From Veronia nyctiphanis (GTDB lineage Bacteria; Pseudomonadota; Gammaproteobacteria; Enterobacterales; Vibrionaceae), in assembly GCF_004116385.1 (NCBI RefSeq), contig NZ_PEIB01000006.1, positions 146,055 to 192,387 of the forward strand: a stretch of DNA of 46,333 bases, written 5' to 3'. The position numbers were made by a program, and so were the translations under genes. Of this stretch, positions 38,376 to 46,333 are shown in pieces. Numbering within the stretch: the first letter of the stretch is position 1; each line of letters begins with the position of its first letter. A model generated the notes under the pieces. It did no database searches, had not been told where the DNA came from, and saw only the letters and a program-made list of their open reading frames with translations.

Positions 38376-38978
38376 ATGAGCGATAAAGAAAATCCAATCC
38401 AGGAAGACCTGCAAGATTCTAACGTTGAAGCAATGGTTGATGAGCAGCTTGCTGATGAAAATGCAGAGGCGATGATCTCACGTATCACCGAACTGGAAGC
38501 GGCACTTGAAGCAAGTGAAGCTAAAGTAAGAGACCAGCAGGACGGTGTTCTGCGTGCACGGGCTGATGTAGAAAACATGCGTCGCCGTACTGAACAGGAA
38601 ATCGATAAGGCGCGTAAATTCGCCCTTGAGCGTTTTGCTGGTGAACTGCTGCCTGTTATCGATAACTTGGAGCGCGCGGTTGAGATGGCGGACAAAGAAA
38701 ATGACGCTATCAAGCCGATGGTAGAAGGTGTTGAACTGACCCTGAAAACCATGCAAGACACCGTTGAGAAGTTCGGCCTGAAAGAACTGAACCCCGTTGG
38801 CGAACCGTTTAATCCTGAACTGCATCAGGCGATGTCTATTCAAGAGAGCGCGGAGCATGAGCCAAACACTGTCATGTTGGTGATGCAGAAAGGTTATGAA
38901 CTTAACGGCCGTGTTGTTCGCCCGGCAATGGTGATGGTGTCAAAAGCATCGTCAGCCAGTGTTGATGAAAAAGCGTAA
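38376..38978 (+). CDS. grpE: Nucleotide exchange factor GrpE
   Basis: GrpE releases ADP from DnaK. It has 200 residues (E. coli 197): an acidic N-terminus ([20 protein letters not shown]), a long helix forming the dimer ([15 protein letters not shown]), [20 protein letters not shown], and the C-terminal beta domain with [14 protein letters not shown] and [20 protein letters not shown]. It is intact and has a sigma-32 promoter. dnaK follows after its own terminator and promoters. Confidence 0.97.
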   Translation: MSDKENPIQEDLQDSNVEAMVDEQLADENAEAMISRITELEAALEASEAKVRDQQDGVLRARADVENMRRRTEQEIDKARKFALERFAGELLPVIDNLERAVEMADKENDAIKPMVEGVELTLKTMQDTVEKFGLKELNPVGEPFNPELHQAMSIQESAEHEPNTVMLVMQKGYELNGRVVRPAMVMVSKASSASVDEKA

Positions 38979-38997
38979 CTGAGACGCTTTTCCATGT

Positions 38998-39022
38998 AAA
39001 ACCCGCTTCGGCGGGTTTTTTG
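38998..39022 (+). terminator. Rho-independent terminator after grpE
   Basis: AAAACCCGC-TTCG-GCGGGTTTTTT. Confidence 0.9.
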
Positions 39023-39031
39023 TTCTGACCC

Positions 39032-39058
39032 CTTGAAAGTACAAAATCAGCCCTTATT
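39032..39058 (+). promoter_or_regulatory. Upstream sigma-32-like promoter of dnaK
   Basis: CTTGAAA (39032-39038), 12-base spacer, CCCTTATT (39051-39058). The -35 is perfect and the -10 is a weaker match. Confidence 0.55.
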
Positions 39059-39097
39059 TAAAGGGACATCAAAACGTAAAAAATTTTTGTTGTTGGG

Positions 39098-39125
39098 GTT
39101 GAAGCATTAAATGTGGCCCCCATAT
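39098..39125 (+). promoter_or_regulatory. Proximal sigma-32 promoter of dnaK
   Basis: GTTGAAG (39098-39104), 13-base spacer, CCCCATAT (39118-39125), with the -10 matching the heat-shock consensus. It lies 43 bases before the ATG. Confidence 0.75.
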
Positions 39126-39167
39126 AACACTCAACGCAACAAATAGACGAATTTTGGAGAAAACCAA

Positions 39168-41081
39168 ATGGGTAAGATCATTGGTATCGACTTAGGTACT
39201 ACCAACTCTTGTGTAGCAGTTCTGGACGGCGAAAAGCCACGCGTAATTGAAAACGCAGAAGGCGATCGCACAACACCATCAATCATCGCTTACACACAGG
39301 ATGGTGAAACACTGGTAGGTCAGCCAGCTAAACGTCAGGCTGTTACCAACCCAGAAAACACATTGTTTGCAATCAAACGTCTGATCGGTCGTCGTTTTGA
39401 AGACGAAGAAGTTCAGCGTGATATCGAAATCATGCCTTTCAAAATTGTTAAGGCTGACAACGGTGATGCTTGGGTAGAAGCGAAAGGCCAGAAAATGGCA
39501 GCTCCTCAGGTTTCTGCAGAAGTTCTTAAGAAAATGAAGAAAACTGCAGAAGACTTTCTGGGTGAAGAAGTCACTGGTGCAGTTATCACTGTTCCTGCTT
39601 ACTTCAACGATGCTCAGCGTCAAGCAACCAAAGATGCTGGCCGTATCGCGGGTCTGGAAGTTAAACGTATTATCAACGAACCAACTGCAGCAGCACTGGC
39701 TTATGGTCTGGACAAGTCAGGCGGTGACCGCACTATCGCTGTATACGACCTGGGTGGTGGTACTTTCGATATCTCTATCATCGAGATTGACGAAGTTGAA
39801 GGCGAGAAAACGTTTGAAGTTCTGGCAACCAACGGTGACACGCACCTGGGTGGTGAAGACTTCGATAACCGTCTGATCAACTACCTTGTAGACGAGTTTA
39901 AGAAAGACCAAGGTTTGGATCTGCGTAACGACCCGCTTGCTATGCAGCGTGTTAAAGAAGCAGCTGAAAAAGCGAAGATTGAACTGTCTTCTGCACAGCA
40001 AACAGACGTTAACTTGCCATACGTAACGGCAGATGCGACTGGTCCTAAGCACATGAACGTGAAAGTGACTCGTGCGAAACTGGAATCACTGGTTGAAGAT
40101 CTGGTTGTTCGTTCACTTGAGCCTCTGAAAGTTGCTCTGGCTGACGCTGACCTGTCTGTTAATGACATCAACGACGTTATTCTGGTTGGTGGTCAAACAC
40201 GTATGCCTATGGTTCAGGCGAAAGTGGCTGAATTCTTCGGTAAAGAAGCACGTAAAGACGTGAACCCTGATGAAGCGGTAGCAGTAGGTGCTGCAGTTCA
40301 GGGCGGTGTACTGGCAGGTGACGTGAAAGACGTACTTCTGCTGGACGTGACTCCTCTGTCTCTGGGTATCGAGACAATGGGTGGCGTAATGACCAAGCTT
40401 ATCGAGAAAAACACCACTATCCCTACTAAGGCGAACCAGGTGTTCTCAACTGCTGAAGACAACCAGAATGCAGTAACGATTCACGTACTGCAGGGAGAGC
40501 GTAAGCAAGCGACTTATAACAAGTCTCTGGGTCAGTTCAACCTTGAAGGTATTCAAGCAGCTCCTCGCGGCATGCCACAAATCGAAGTAACCTTCGACTT
40601 GGATGCTGACGGTATCCTGCACGTGTCTGCGAAAGACAAGAGCACGGGTAAAGAGCAGAAGATCACTATCCAGGCATCTGGTGGTCTGAGCGACGAAGAC
40701 ATCGAGAAAATGGTTCAGGAAGCGGAAGCGAACAAAGAAGCGGACAAGAAGTTCGAAGATCTTGTCGCTGCTCGCAACCAAGCTGACCAGATGATCCACG
40801 GTACGCGTAAGCAAGTGGAAGAAGCAGGCGACGCACTGCCAGCTGATGAGAAAGAGAAGATCGAAGCGGCTATTACTGAGCTCGAAGAAGCGCGTAAAGG
40901 CGAAGATAAAGAAGCCATCGACGCGAAAGTTCAAGCGCTGATGACTGCTTCTCAGAAGCTGATGGAAATTGCTCAGCAGCAGGCGCAAGCCGCTCAAGCA
41001 CAAGACGCCGGTGCAGAAACGAAGCAAGACGACGATGTTGTTGATGCTGAGTTCGAAGAAGTAAAAGACGAGAAAAAATAA
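39168..41081 (+). CDS. dnaK: Chaperone DnaK (Hsp70)
   Basis: The main Hsp70 ATP-dependent chaperone. It has 637 residues (E. coli 638). Family signatures are all visible: [13 protein letters not shown] at the start, [26 protein letters not shown], then [14 protein letters not shown] in the substrate domain and a glutamine/alanine-rich lid ending EVKDEKK. It is intact, with codon use typical of a highly expressed gene. dnaJ follows 99 bases downstream, past a stable hairpin. Confidence 0.99.
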   Translation: MGKIIGIDLGTTNSCVAVLDGEKPRVIENAEGDRTTPSIIAYTQDGETLVGQPAKRQAVTNPENTLFAIKRLIGRRFEDEEVQRDIEIMPFKIVKADNGDAWVEAKGQKMAAPQVSAEVLKKMKKTAEDFLGEEVTGAVITVPAYFNDAQRQATKDAGRIAGLEVKRIINEPTAAALAYGLDKSGGDRTIAVYDLGGGTFDISIIEIDEVEGEKTFEVLATNGDTHLGGEDFDNRLINYLVDEFKKDQGLDLRNDPLAMQRVKEAAEKAKIELSSAQQTDVNLPYVTADATGPKHMNVKVTRAKLESLVEDLVVRSLEPLKVALADADLSVNDINDVILVGGQTRMPMVQAKVAEFFGKEARKDVNPDEAVAVGAAVQGGVLAGDVKDVLLLDVTPLSLGIETMGGVMTKLIEKNTTIPTKANQVFSTAEDNQNAVTIHVLQGERKQATYNKSLGQFNLEGIQAAPRGMPQIEVTFDLDADGILHVSAKDKSTGKEQKITIQASGGLSDEDIEKMVQEAEANKEADKKFEDLVAARNQADQMIHGTRKQVEEAGDALPADEKEKIEAAITELEEARKGEDKEAIDAKVQALMTASQKLMEIAQQQAQAAQAQDAGAETKQDDDVVDAEFEEVKDEKK

Positions 41082-41119
41082 GATTCGCTGACGTTTAGAA
41101 ACGCGTAATTTTATTAAGC

Positions 41120-41150
41120 ACGGGCGTAGGAGGATCTCTCCTTCGCCCGT
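41120..41150 (+). other. Hairpin between dnaK and dnaJ
   Basis: CGGGCG-T-AGGAG, loop GATCT, CTCCT-T-CGCCCG: eleven paired bases with one mismatch. No T run follows, so it is more likely an mRNA stability or partial attenuation element than a full terminator. Confidence 0.6.
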
Positions 41151-41180
41151 AGTTGTATAAAAACAGGTGACAATTACACA

Positions 41181-42314
41181 ATGTCAAAACGTGATTTTTA
41201 TGAAGTACTGGGTGTTGGCCGCGAAGCGAGTGAGCGAGATATAAAGAAAGCTTACAAGCGCCTTGCGATGAAGTACCACCCAGACCGTAATCAGGGCGAC
41301 GAAGAAGCCGCTGAGAAATTTAAAGAAGTTAAACTTGCTTACGAAGTGCTGACTGATGATCAGAAGCGTGCCGCTTACGATCAGTATGGTCATGCAGCCT
41401 TTGAACAAGGTGGCATGGGCGGCGGTGGCGGCGGTGCTGATTTCGGTGATATTTTTGGTGACGTATTTGGCGATATTTTTGGCGGTGGCCGTCGCGGCGG
41501 TGGCCAACGTCAGCAACAACGTGGCTCTGATTTACGCTATAACATGGAGCTGTCTCTCGAAGAAGCAGTCCGTGGCATAACCAAAGAAATCGAAGTCCCA
41601 ACTTATGCAAGCTGTGAGCCTTGTAATGGCAGTGGTGCCAAGCCGGGTTCATCGCCACAGACATGTGGAACCTGTCACGGTCATGGTCAGGTACAGATGC
41701 GTCAGGGCTTCTTTGCTGTTCAACAGACCTGTCCGACATGTCATGGTCGCGGCCAGATTATCAAAGACCCTTGTGATAGTTGCCATGGTCAGGGACGCGT
41801 TCAGAAGACGAAAACGCTGAGCGTGAAAATCCCTGCAGGCGTTGATACGGGCGACCGCATTCGTCTTTCTGGCGAGGGTGAAGCAGGACAATTTGGTGCG
41901 CCAGCCGGTGACCTGTATGTTCAGGTTCATGTTCGTGAGCACAACATCTTTGTCCGTGATGGCAGCAACCTCTACTGTGAAGTGCCTGTTAGCTTTACGA
42001 TGGCTGCCTTGGGTGGCGAAGTCGAAGTACCGACACTCGATGGCCGTGTCAGCCTGAAAGTACCAACAGAAACGCAAACGGGTCGCCAATTCCGCATGCG
42101 TGGTAAAGGCGTGCAGTCTGTGCGTGGTGCAGGCACGGGCGACCTTATTTGTAAGCTTGTTGTTGAAACGCCAGTTAACCTGAGCAGTAAGCAAAAAGAC
42201 TTACTTAAAGAGTTGGAAGAGTCTTTCGGCGGCAGTGCAGCGAAAAAGCACAAGCCTAAGTCTGAAGGCTTCTTCAACGGCGTGAAGAAGTTCTTTGACG
42301 ACCTGACAAGCTAA
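41181..42314 (+). CDS. dnaJ: Co-chaperone DnaJ (Hsp40)
   Basis: DnaJ delivers substrates to DnaK and stimulates its ATPase. The J domain has HPD at residues 33-35. A glycine/phenylalanine-rich linker ([17 protein letters not shown]) follows, and then four zinc repeats [24 protein letters not shown] and CDSCHGQG. The C-terminal substrate domain ends [10 protein letters not shown]. Length is 377 (E. coli 376) and the gene is intact. Confidence 0.99.
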   Translation: MSKRDFYEVLGVGREASERDIKKAYKRLAMKYHPDRNQGDEEAAEKFKEVKLAYEVLTDDQKRAAYDQYGHAAFEQGGMGGGGGGADFGDIFGDVFGDIFGGGRRGGGQRQQQRGSDLRYNMELSLEEAVRGITKEIEVPTYASCEPCNGSGAKPGSSPQTCGTCHGHGQVQMRQGFFAVQQTCPTCHGRGQIIKDPCDSCHGQGRVQKTKTLSVKIPAGVDTGDRIRLSGEGEAGQFGAPAGDLYVQVHVREHNIFVRDGSNLYCEVPVSFTMAALGGEVEVPTLDGRVSLKVPTETQTGRQFRMRGKGVQSVRGAGTGDLICKLVVETPVNLSSKQKDLLKELEESFGGSAAKKHKPKSEGFFNGVKKFFDDLTS

Positions 42315-42329
42315 TCGGGTTTAGCGTCA

Positions 42330-42357
42330 AAAAAACCGGCTCGCAAGCCGGTTTTTT
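42330..42357. terminator. Bidirectional terminator after dnaJ
   Basis: AAAAACCGGCT-CGCA-AGCCGGTTTTTT, shared with the convergent pilin gene. Confidence 0.92.
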
Positions 42358-42377
42358 CATATCTGTAGTTTGTTCGT

Positions 42378-42806
42378 CTATATCCAGCAGTTGTCACTGC
42401 TTATTTCTTGCCCGCCTTTACTTCGATTAGACACGCTGGTGACGGCATTAATAATTAATGTGTGGCACTTATCGTCTTCTTGGCGAGTATCGGACTTGGG
42501 GGTTGCTGTGAGTTTATAGATATCGTCACCCGTTCCCGATGTATCTATCGAGAAGGTATATTCCTCTGACAGCTGGCACCTAGCACAACTTAATGCATTC
42601 GGATAAGCGCCGTTTTCTGTATATTGCTGCTCGACCCAAACCTGCAATTGATAAAGTCCACTTTGAGCGCGTCCTCGTTCAGCCTTAATCAGGTGATTTG
42701 TATAGGAGGGAACAGCGATAGCAGACAGTGCGCCAATCACACCGATAACTATCAAAAGTTCGAGTAATGTCATGCCTTTAGCTGAACATTGATGGCGTTT
42801 AAACAT
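42378..42806 (-). CDS. Type IV pilin-like protein, PilE type
   Basis: A minor type IV pilin of 142 residues from ATG 42806. The prepilin peptidase site is in SAKGMTLLELLIVIGVIGAL, with cleavage after the glycine, methionine as the first mature residue and glutamate at +5. The globular part has two cysteine pairs at most (CARC, and CHTLI with DNCWI near the end). An upstream frame extension to 42851 lacks family support and is rejected. It is transcribed opposite to the other pilin genes, whose first gene starts 100 bases away. In V. cholerae a PilE-like gene also sits here beside dnaJ. Confidence 0.85.
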   Translation of the reverse strand: MFKRHQCSAKGMTLLELLIVIGVIGALSAIAVPSYTNHLIKAERGRAQSGLYQLQVWVEQQYTENGAYPNALSCARCQLSEEYTFSIDTSGTGDDIYKLTATPKSDTRQEDDKCHTLIINAVTSVSNRSKGGQEISSDNCWI

Positions 42807-42905
42807 TATATTTCTTTCCAACTCTAAGAGATGTTTTGATTCGGTGACCATTTATTAGTCAATGATAAACTCAAGGCATTCTGTTTCATAAGGCGGGAAC
42901 GAATA

Positions 42906-43457
42906 ATGCGAGTAAATTCAGGTAAAGGCTTCACATTGGTTGAGATGATCGTCGTGATCAGTGTCTTTGCTGTGTTGGCTGCTGCTGCTGTTCCCTCATT
43001 TGTCGATTCACAGCGAAAGTCGCAACTAAAAGTGGCGGCGCAAAAGTTACTGACAACGCTGGATGTCGCGCAGTCTGAGTCTATCAAAACAAGACAGCGC
43101 ATTTACGTCGCCTATGTCGCGCCAGATGATGAAAACCGAAACGGATGTATTTTGGCGACTAACGACCAAACATCATTCTCGTGTAGCAACAGCAATGTAG
43201 GTTTGCCCAAGTTTTATTTTGAACATTTCAGCGGTATTGAGCTCAAGAGTAAACCTACTGAGAGTGAGAAAGTACTGTTTTACTTTGAACCGCAGACTAC
43301 GTTGCCGTCTACAGACGTTACACTCACGATGAAGCTTACAGGCTATGAAAGTGAAGAAGCGGGCGTGTTAGTTCGCCGATATGCTGGCCTTAAGGGGTGT
43401 AGCAATAGCCAGTTCAGCTCTTGGCCTGTATGTCCAGGGAGCTCGGAGGAGTCATGA
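42906..43457 (+). CDS. fimT: Minor pilin FimT/GspH family
   Basis: A pseudopilin-type minor pilin of 183 residues that probably helps prime type IV pilus assembly at the inner membrane. Its prepilin site is NSGKGFTLVEMIVVISVFAV, cleaved after GKG. The GspH-like globular domain follows (VAAQKLLTTLDVAQSESIKT). Cysteines near the middle and end (NGCILA, SFSCS, KGCSN, PVCPG) may pair. Its stop overlaps the pilW start (ATGA), so the genes are coupled. Confidence 0.88.
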   Translation: MRVNSGKGFTLVEMIVVISVFAVLAAAAVPSFVDSQRKSQLKVAAQKLLTTLDVAQSESIKTRQRIYVAYVAPDDENRNGCILATNDQTSFSCSNSNVGLPKFYFEHFSGIELKSKPTESEKVLFYFEPQTTLPSTDVTLTMKLTGYESEEAGVLVRRYAGLKGCSNSQFSSWPVCPGSSEES

Positions 43458-44119
43458 ATAAAAACAAAGGGTATTCACTCGTAGAGCTTCTTGTTGGCAG
43501 TGCGGTCAGCCTTATCGTTATCGCTGCATCCATAGCTGCTTTGTCTTCTAGTATGTCGCTTGGAAATGACCAACTGCAACGAGACTATCTAACTTCTCAG
43601 CTGAATGTTATTGCAACTGCGATGTCTCAGGAAATTTCCCGAGCTGGGTACTGTTTTGATTGTTTATCCTCAAACCCGTTTATTACTGCCGATCCTGAAG
43701 GAAATAAATCTTCAGTCATCATAGATGATTTAGGTATCACGGATAAAGATTACAAAGGATCTTGTATCAGGTTTGCCTATAACCATGACTCTCGTTCGGG
43801 TTCGACTTCGCCTCATAAAGATGATTTGAAAGGTTATCGTTTAGACGGTGATAAACAGGTTATCGAAATTTACGAAAACCGGGATGGCTCAGCAAACTGG
43901 AAATGCGACAGAGATAATGGCGGCACCTATTGGCAAGATATGAATTATGAGCGTCTTGATATCACCGAGCTGACGTTTAAAAGAAACGCATTAACCCTTG
44001 ATGGCGTGAGCAACAGAGTCCAACAGCTTGAAATAACAATTACCGCAGCAGTTTCAGATAAGCCTGGAATTAAAGAATCCCTGACATTTAACGTCACAGT
44101 ATGGAACGTGGACAGCTAA
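43454..44119 (+). CDS. pilW: Minor pilin PilW
   Basis: A minor pilin of 221 residues from ATG 43454, which has GGAGGAG immediately upstream; the longer frame from 43421 is rejected. The prepilin site is KNKGYSLVELLVGSAVSLIV. The mature part begins with the usual hydrophobic helix, and CFDCLSS and CDRDNGG are cysteine-bearing loops. It overlaps fimT by 4 bases and touches pilX (TAATG). Together with fimT, pilX and pilV it forms the initiation complex set in type IVa pilus systems. Confidence 0.88.
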   Translation: MNKNKGYSLVELLVGSAVSLIVIAASIAALSSSMSLGNDQLQRDYLTSQLNVIATAMSQEISRAGYCFDCLSSNPFITADPEGNKSSVIIDDLGITDKDYKGSCIRFAYNHDSRSGSTSPHKDDLKGYRLDGDKQVIEIYENRDGSANWKCDRDNGGTYWQDMNYERLDITELTFKRNALTLDGVSNRVQQLEITITAAVSDKPGIKESLTFNVTVWNVDS

Positions 44120-44121
44120 TG

Positions 44122-45390
44122 ATGAATAAGTCTAAACAAAACGGGCTGGGAACACTCATGGTGGTCAGTGGCATCGCTGTAATTATCGGTGCTTTCGCCC
44201 TCGTGGTTGCTCAGTCAGGTTTTGCCGAAGTTAAACGCACCCAGAGTATTATCATTGCTTCAGAAGAAGGTGGCCGAGCAAAGCAGGTTTGGATTGCGCA
44301 GCGGCGATGATTCAGAAGAAGGGCCTTTCTCCCGAAGAAAAAATAAATTTATTGATGATCTCAGTGAATGTGAAAATGCGGTAGGCGTAACAATTGATGT
44401 AACAACAGAAGAACCGTGGGTAGTGACATCAAAATATGGTAATGCGTCATTCAAGCTAGTAATGGTTACTTCTGGAGGAAGCAAAGCTGCTGTGTTTAAG
44501 ACTTCGGATGACTTGATCATCGAAGGTGGCAATGAATGGCAACCTGCTTTAACTAAAAAAGTTGATACACGAGATGGCATTGACTACTTCGAATGTATCG
44601 CCATCATTGCTGGCGGCGATGTCACTATCAGTGCAGGGTAGGTAATTCGAATGCAAAGTTTGAGGTTGTATCGAATGACCCAGTTAAAAAGTGCCAGGAA
44701 GGTTTCAGTACTTATGTCGAAAATGAAAAGCGTACAAATAAATTTGAGCAGGATATACAGTTTGGTGTCGATCAAAATGAGTTAGACTTCTTCAATGAGA
44801 TTTTTGGCGTTGAGAAAAGCAAATGGGCAACTGTTCGTAAAGAGTTTGACCACATATTGGAGGGTGAGAAAGCTGGTGCAAATTGTGGTGCTGAAATTGA
44901 AAAGCTGCTTACAAGCTCAACTAGCGAACAAATCAAAATATGGGTCGACGGTGATTGCCTGTTGGATGGAGTTGGAACAAGTCATGCGGATAAAGCTTTA
45001 ATTGTCATCAAGGACGGCGTTTTGGGTTCTCGTATGGCTATCGATGGTTTTAACGCATCAATATTTATGTTCAATTATGACAAAAGTGACTTCACAGCCA
45101 GCTGGTTAGAAAAATGGAATGACTCATATATTTGTGCCAATACTTTCAGCGCACTTTGTGCTGAGTATATTCACCAAGACAGGCTTGGAACTGACGTTAC
45201 AAATTGGAAGCGCCTTCCTTTTCTAATTCATACATCATTCATACTAAACGGCTTCTTTATCGTTGATGTAACGCCTTCGACATCAAGGGTTTTTGCTGGT
45301 TTTAAGCCAAGCTACGATGACACGTACGCAAATACTAACCCAAATAGTGGTAAGCCAAAAATATTGAAAGGGAGTTTCCATGACTTCTAA
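44122..45390 (+). CDS. pilX: Minor pilin-operon protein PilX (three single-base gaps)
   Basis: The PilX-type gene of the cluster. The start MMNKSKQNGLGTLMVVSGIAVIIGAF resembles PilX, with a membrane helix and a degenerate prepilin site. Three frames must be joined: one A is missing near 44280 (GRAKAGLDCAAAMIQKKG), one A near 44340 in a run of A (SPEEKNKFIDDLSECENAVG), and one G near 44636 (ISAGVGNSNAKFEVV). Restored length is about 423 residues. The long C-terminal domain (about 200 residues from DQNELDFFNEIFG) has no fold I recognise. Its stop overlaps pilV by 11 bases. Three gaps in one gene make the reading less certain than elsewhere. Confidence 0.72.
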
Positions 45391-45820
45391 TAAAGGCTTT
45401 TCATTTGTTGAAATACTTATTGCCCTAATGGTAATCACTGTATCCGGCGTTGGGTCTATGAAGCTTTATAGCTATATGGAACAGCTCAAAGGTAACGCTG
45501 TGGGAAGTTTGAGAGCTCAACAACTTGCCCAGCAGCAGGTCAGTCTCCTGCAGACGGTAAATACGCAGGACTCTGAATGCAGAGAGGGAGCCGAGGGTAA
45601 CGTAACGTTTGATAATGTTGGTACTTGCCTTATTTCGCTTACTGAGCTTAACGAGTCTAAATACAAAGTAGAAACTGAAGTCGTCAATACTATTGAAGAA
45701 AGTGGCACTGTTTACGGTAAGCTTATCGAAGTCAAAGTGACATGGAGTGACAGACATGGTGGAAGTCAAGAGATCAAACTGCTCACGATGGTATCAAAAT
45801 TCAGCAATTTGACTGTTTAA
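45380..45820 (+). CDS. pilV: Minor pilin PilV
   Basis: A minor pilin of 146 residues. The prepilin site is TSNKGFSFVEILIALMVITV, with cleavage after NKG. The mature helix SMKLYSYMEQL is followed by a small globular domain with two cysteines (SECREG and GTCLIS). The start overlaps pilX by 11 bases. It ends the cluster; the rRNA operon follows on the same strand. Confidence 0.87.
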   Translation: MTSNKGFSFVEILIALMVITVSGVGSMKLYSYMEQLKGNAVGSLRAQQLAQQQVSLLQTVNTQDSECREGAEGNVTFDNVGTCLISLTELNESKYKVETEVVNTIEESGTVYGKLIEVKVTWSDRHGGSQEIKLLTMVSKFSNLTV

Positions 45821-45863
45821 TGTTCACTTGATTGTAAAAATGCTGTTTTTTCATTTTTTACTC

Positions 45864-45891
45864 TTGCCAAGAAAATAAACCTCCCTATAAT
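45864..45891 (+). promoter_or_regulatory. rRNA operon promoter P1
   Basis: TTGCCA (45864-45869), 16-base spacer, TATAAT (45886-45891), with a T/A-rich UP element immediately upstream and a GC-containing discriminator (tccgcctc). The layout is that of E. coli rrn P1. Confidence 0.8.
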
Positions 45892-46019
45892 TCCGCCTCA
45901 CTGACAGGGAGGCGGCATCAAAAAAGAAATTCACCTCCAGTCATCTACCTCAGATGAGGTAAGTCAAAAAGACGTTTTGAGTGGTAAGTTAATGCCAAGA
46001 AAAATCACAAAATTTCTTC

Positions 46020-46047
46020 TTGACTTAAAGTTCGGACAGCGTAACAT
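46020..46047 (+). promoter_or_regulatory. rRNA operon promoter P2
   Basis: TTGACT (46020-46025), 16-base spacer, TAACAT (46042-46047). It lies about 155 bases after P1, the arrangement seen in E. coli rrn operons. Confidence 0.65.
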
Positions 46048-46087
46048 ACGCAGCCCTGACCAAGTGAAGCAACGCTTCATGAGTCAA

Positions 46088-46100
46088 CGCTCTTTAACAA
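46088..46100 (+). promoter_or_regulatory. rrn antitermination boxA
   Basis: CGCTCTTTAACAA matches the Nus-factor boxA of enterobacterial rRNA leaders in 12 of 13 positions, and the following CAATCTGTGTGGGCACTCG is the conserved leader block before 16S. Confidence 0.85.
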
Positions 46101-46292
46101 TTTGACCTATGCAATCTGTGTGGGCACTCGTGAATGATAGACAAAAGCTTATTTGTCTTCACTTTTGATAAGTGAAAGCAAACGGCAATCAATGTTTACT
46201 GAGTGACCAAACGAGATAACTTCGGTTATATCGGCACAGTCAATTTATACAGTATTTCATTGAGCCGTTACCTTCGGGTAACAACAAAATTC

Positions 46293-46333
46293 TAATTGAA
46301 GAGTTTGATCATGGCTCAGATTGAACGCTGGCG
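46293..46333 (+). rRNA. 16S ribosomal RNA, 5' end (runs off right edge)
   Basis: AATTGAAGAGTTTGATCATGG and the following bases are the universal start of bacterial 16S rRNA; only about 41 bases lie in the window. The exact mature 5' end is placed by analogy with E. coli. Confidence 0.97.

Larger units (their letters stand above)
45821..46292 (+). other. rRNA operon promoter and leader region
   Basis: The 472 bases between pilV and 16S rRNA hold promoters P1 and P2, boxA and the transcribed leader with processing sequences. No protein gene is visible. Confidence 0.8.

Noticed and set aside
1-46333. CRISPR arrays, insertion sequences and tRNA genes
   Set aside because: I found no regularly spaced repeats, no transposase and no cloverleaf other than the tRNA-like part of tmRNA.

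Overview
The window is chromosomal DNA from a gammaproteobacterium, almost certainly a member of the Vibrionaceae. It holds two conserved gene neighbourhoods. The left one follows the Enterobacteriaceae/Vibrio order prfC-yjjV-nupC-deoC-deoB-ytjB-serB-radA-ettA-slt-trpR-yjjX. The right one follows ssrA-smpB-ratA-rnfH-bamE-recN-nadK-grpE-dnaK-dnaJ and then a divergent minor-pilin cluster, the arrangement I know from Vibrio cholerae. The tmRNA tag reads ANDENYALAA. A Vibrio-type PilZ protein beside serB and a marine class-GN sortase pair also fit a marine Vibrionaceae (Vibrio, Photobacterium, Grimontia or Enterovibrio type). I cannot name the genus from sequence alone.

Layout. 1-1143 (-): N-terminal part of a giant LapA-type repeat adhesin with a retention module and a LapG-type cleavage site. 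1.6-4.1 kb: prfC and the TatD-family yjjV. 4.1-8.2 kb: nucleoside uptake and deoxyribose breakdown (nupC, deoC, deoB, but no deoA or deoD), with a PurR-like operator, a CRP-type promoter and a long, structured deoC leader. 8.2-15.9 kb: ytjB, serB, two tandem paralogous PilZ proteins and radA. 16-17.6 kb: an M23 peptidase and a small PilZ protein. 17.8-23.3 kb: ettA, slt, trpR, yjjX and a fatty acid hydroxylase. 23.6-29.7 kb: a VIT/vWA surface protein with its dedicated sortase, an RNase HI and an LtaS-family enzyme. 29.8-32.9 kb: accessory stretch with a zinc-ribbon protein, an unknown protein, and an XRE regulator coupled to a nuclease-helicase fusion lying just downstream of tmRNA. 33-37.2 kb: ssrA, smpB, ratA, rnfH, bamE and the SOS gene recN. 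37.3-42.3 kb: nadK, grpE, dnaK and dnaJ with sigma-32 promoters. 42.4-45.8 kb: type IV minor pilins. 45.8-46.3 kb: rRNA operon promoters, leader and the first bases of 16S rRNA.

Assembly quality. Fifteen genes are interrupted by single missing bases (19 in total), every one a loss and nearly all in short runs of one base. Repairing each restores a full-length family protein. Essential or core genes are among them, so I read these as base-calling errors and give the restored gene spans, not pseudogenes. From 29.7 to 44.1 kb no gene is broken.

Functional links. Three PilZ proteins and a retention-module adhesin (a class normally controlled by the c-di-GMP receptor LapD) suggest c-di-GMP-controlled surface attachment. 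The sortase pair and the minor pilins add further surface functions. tmRNA and SmpB act together in ribosome rescue. The GrpE/DnaK/DnaJ genes form one chaperone machine under heat-shock control. The XRE/nuclease-helicase pair is the best candidate for a little-described system, possibly anti-phage.
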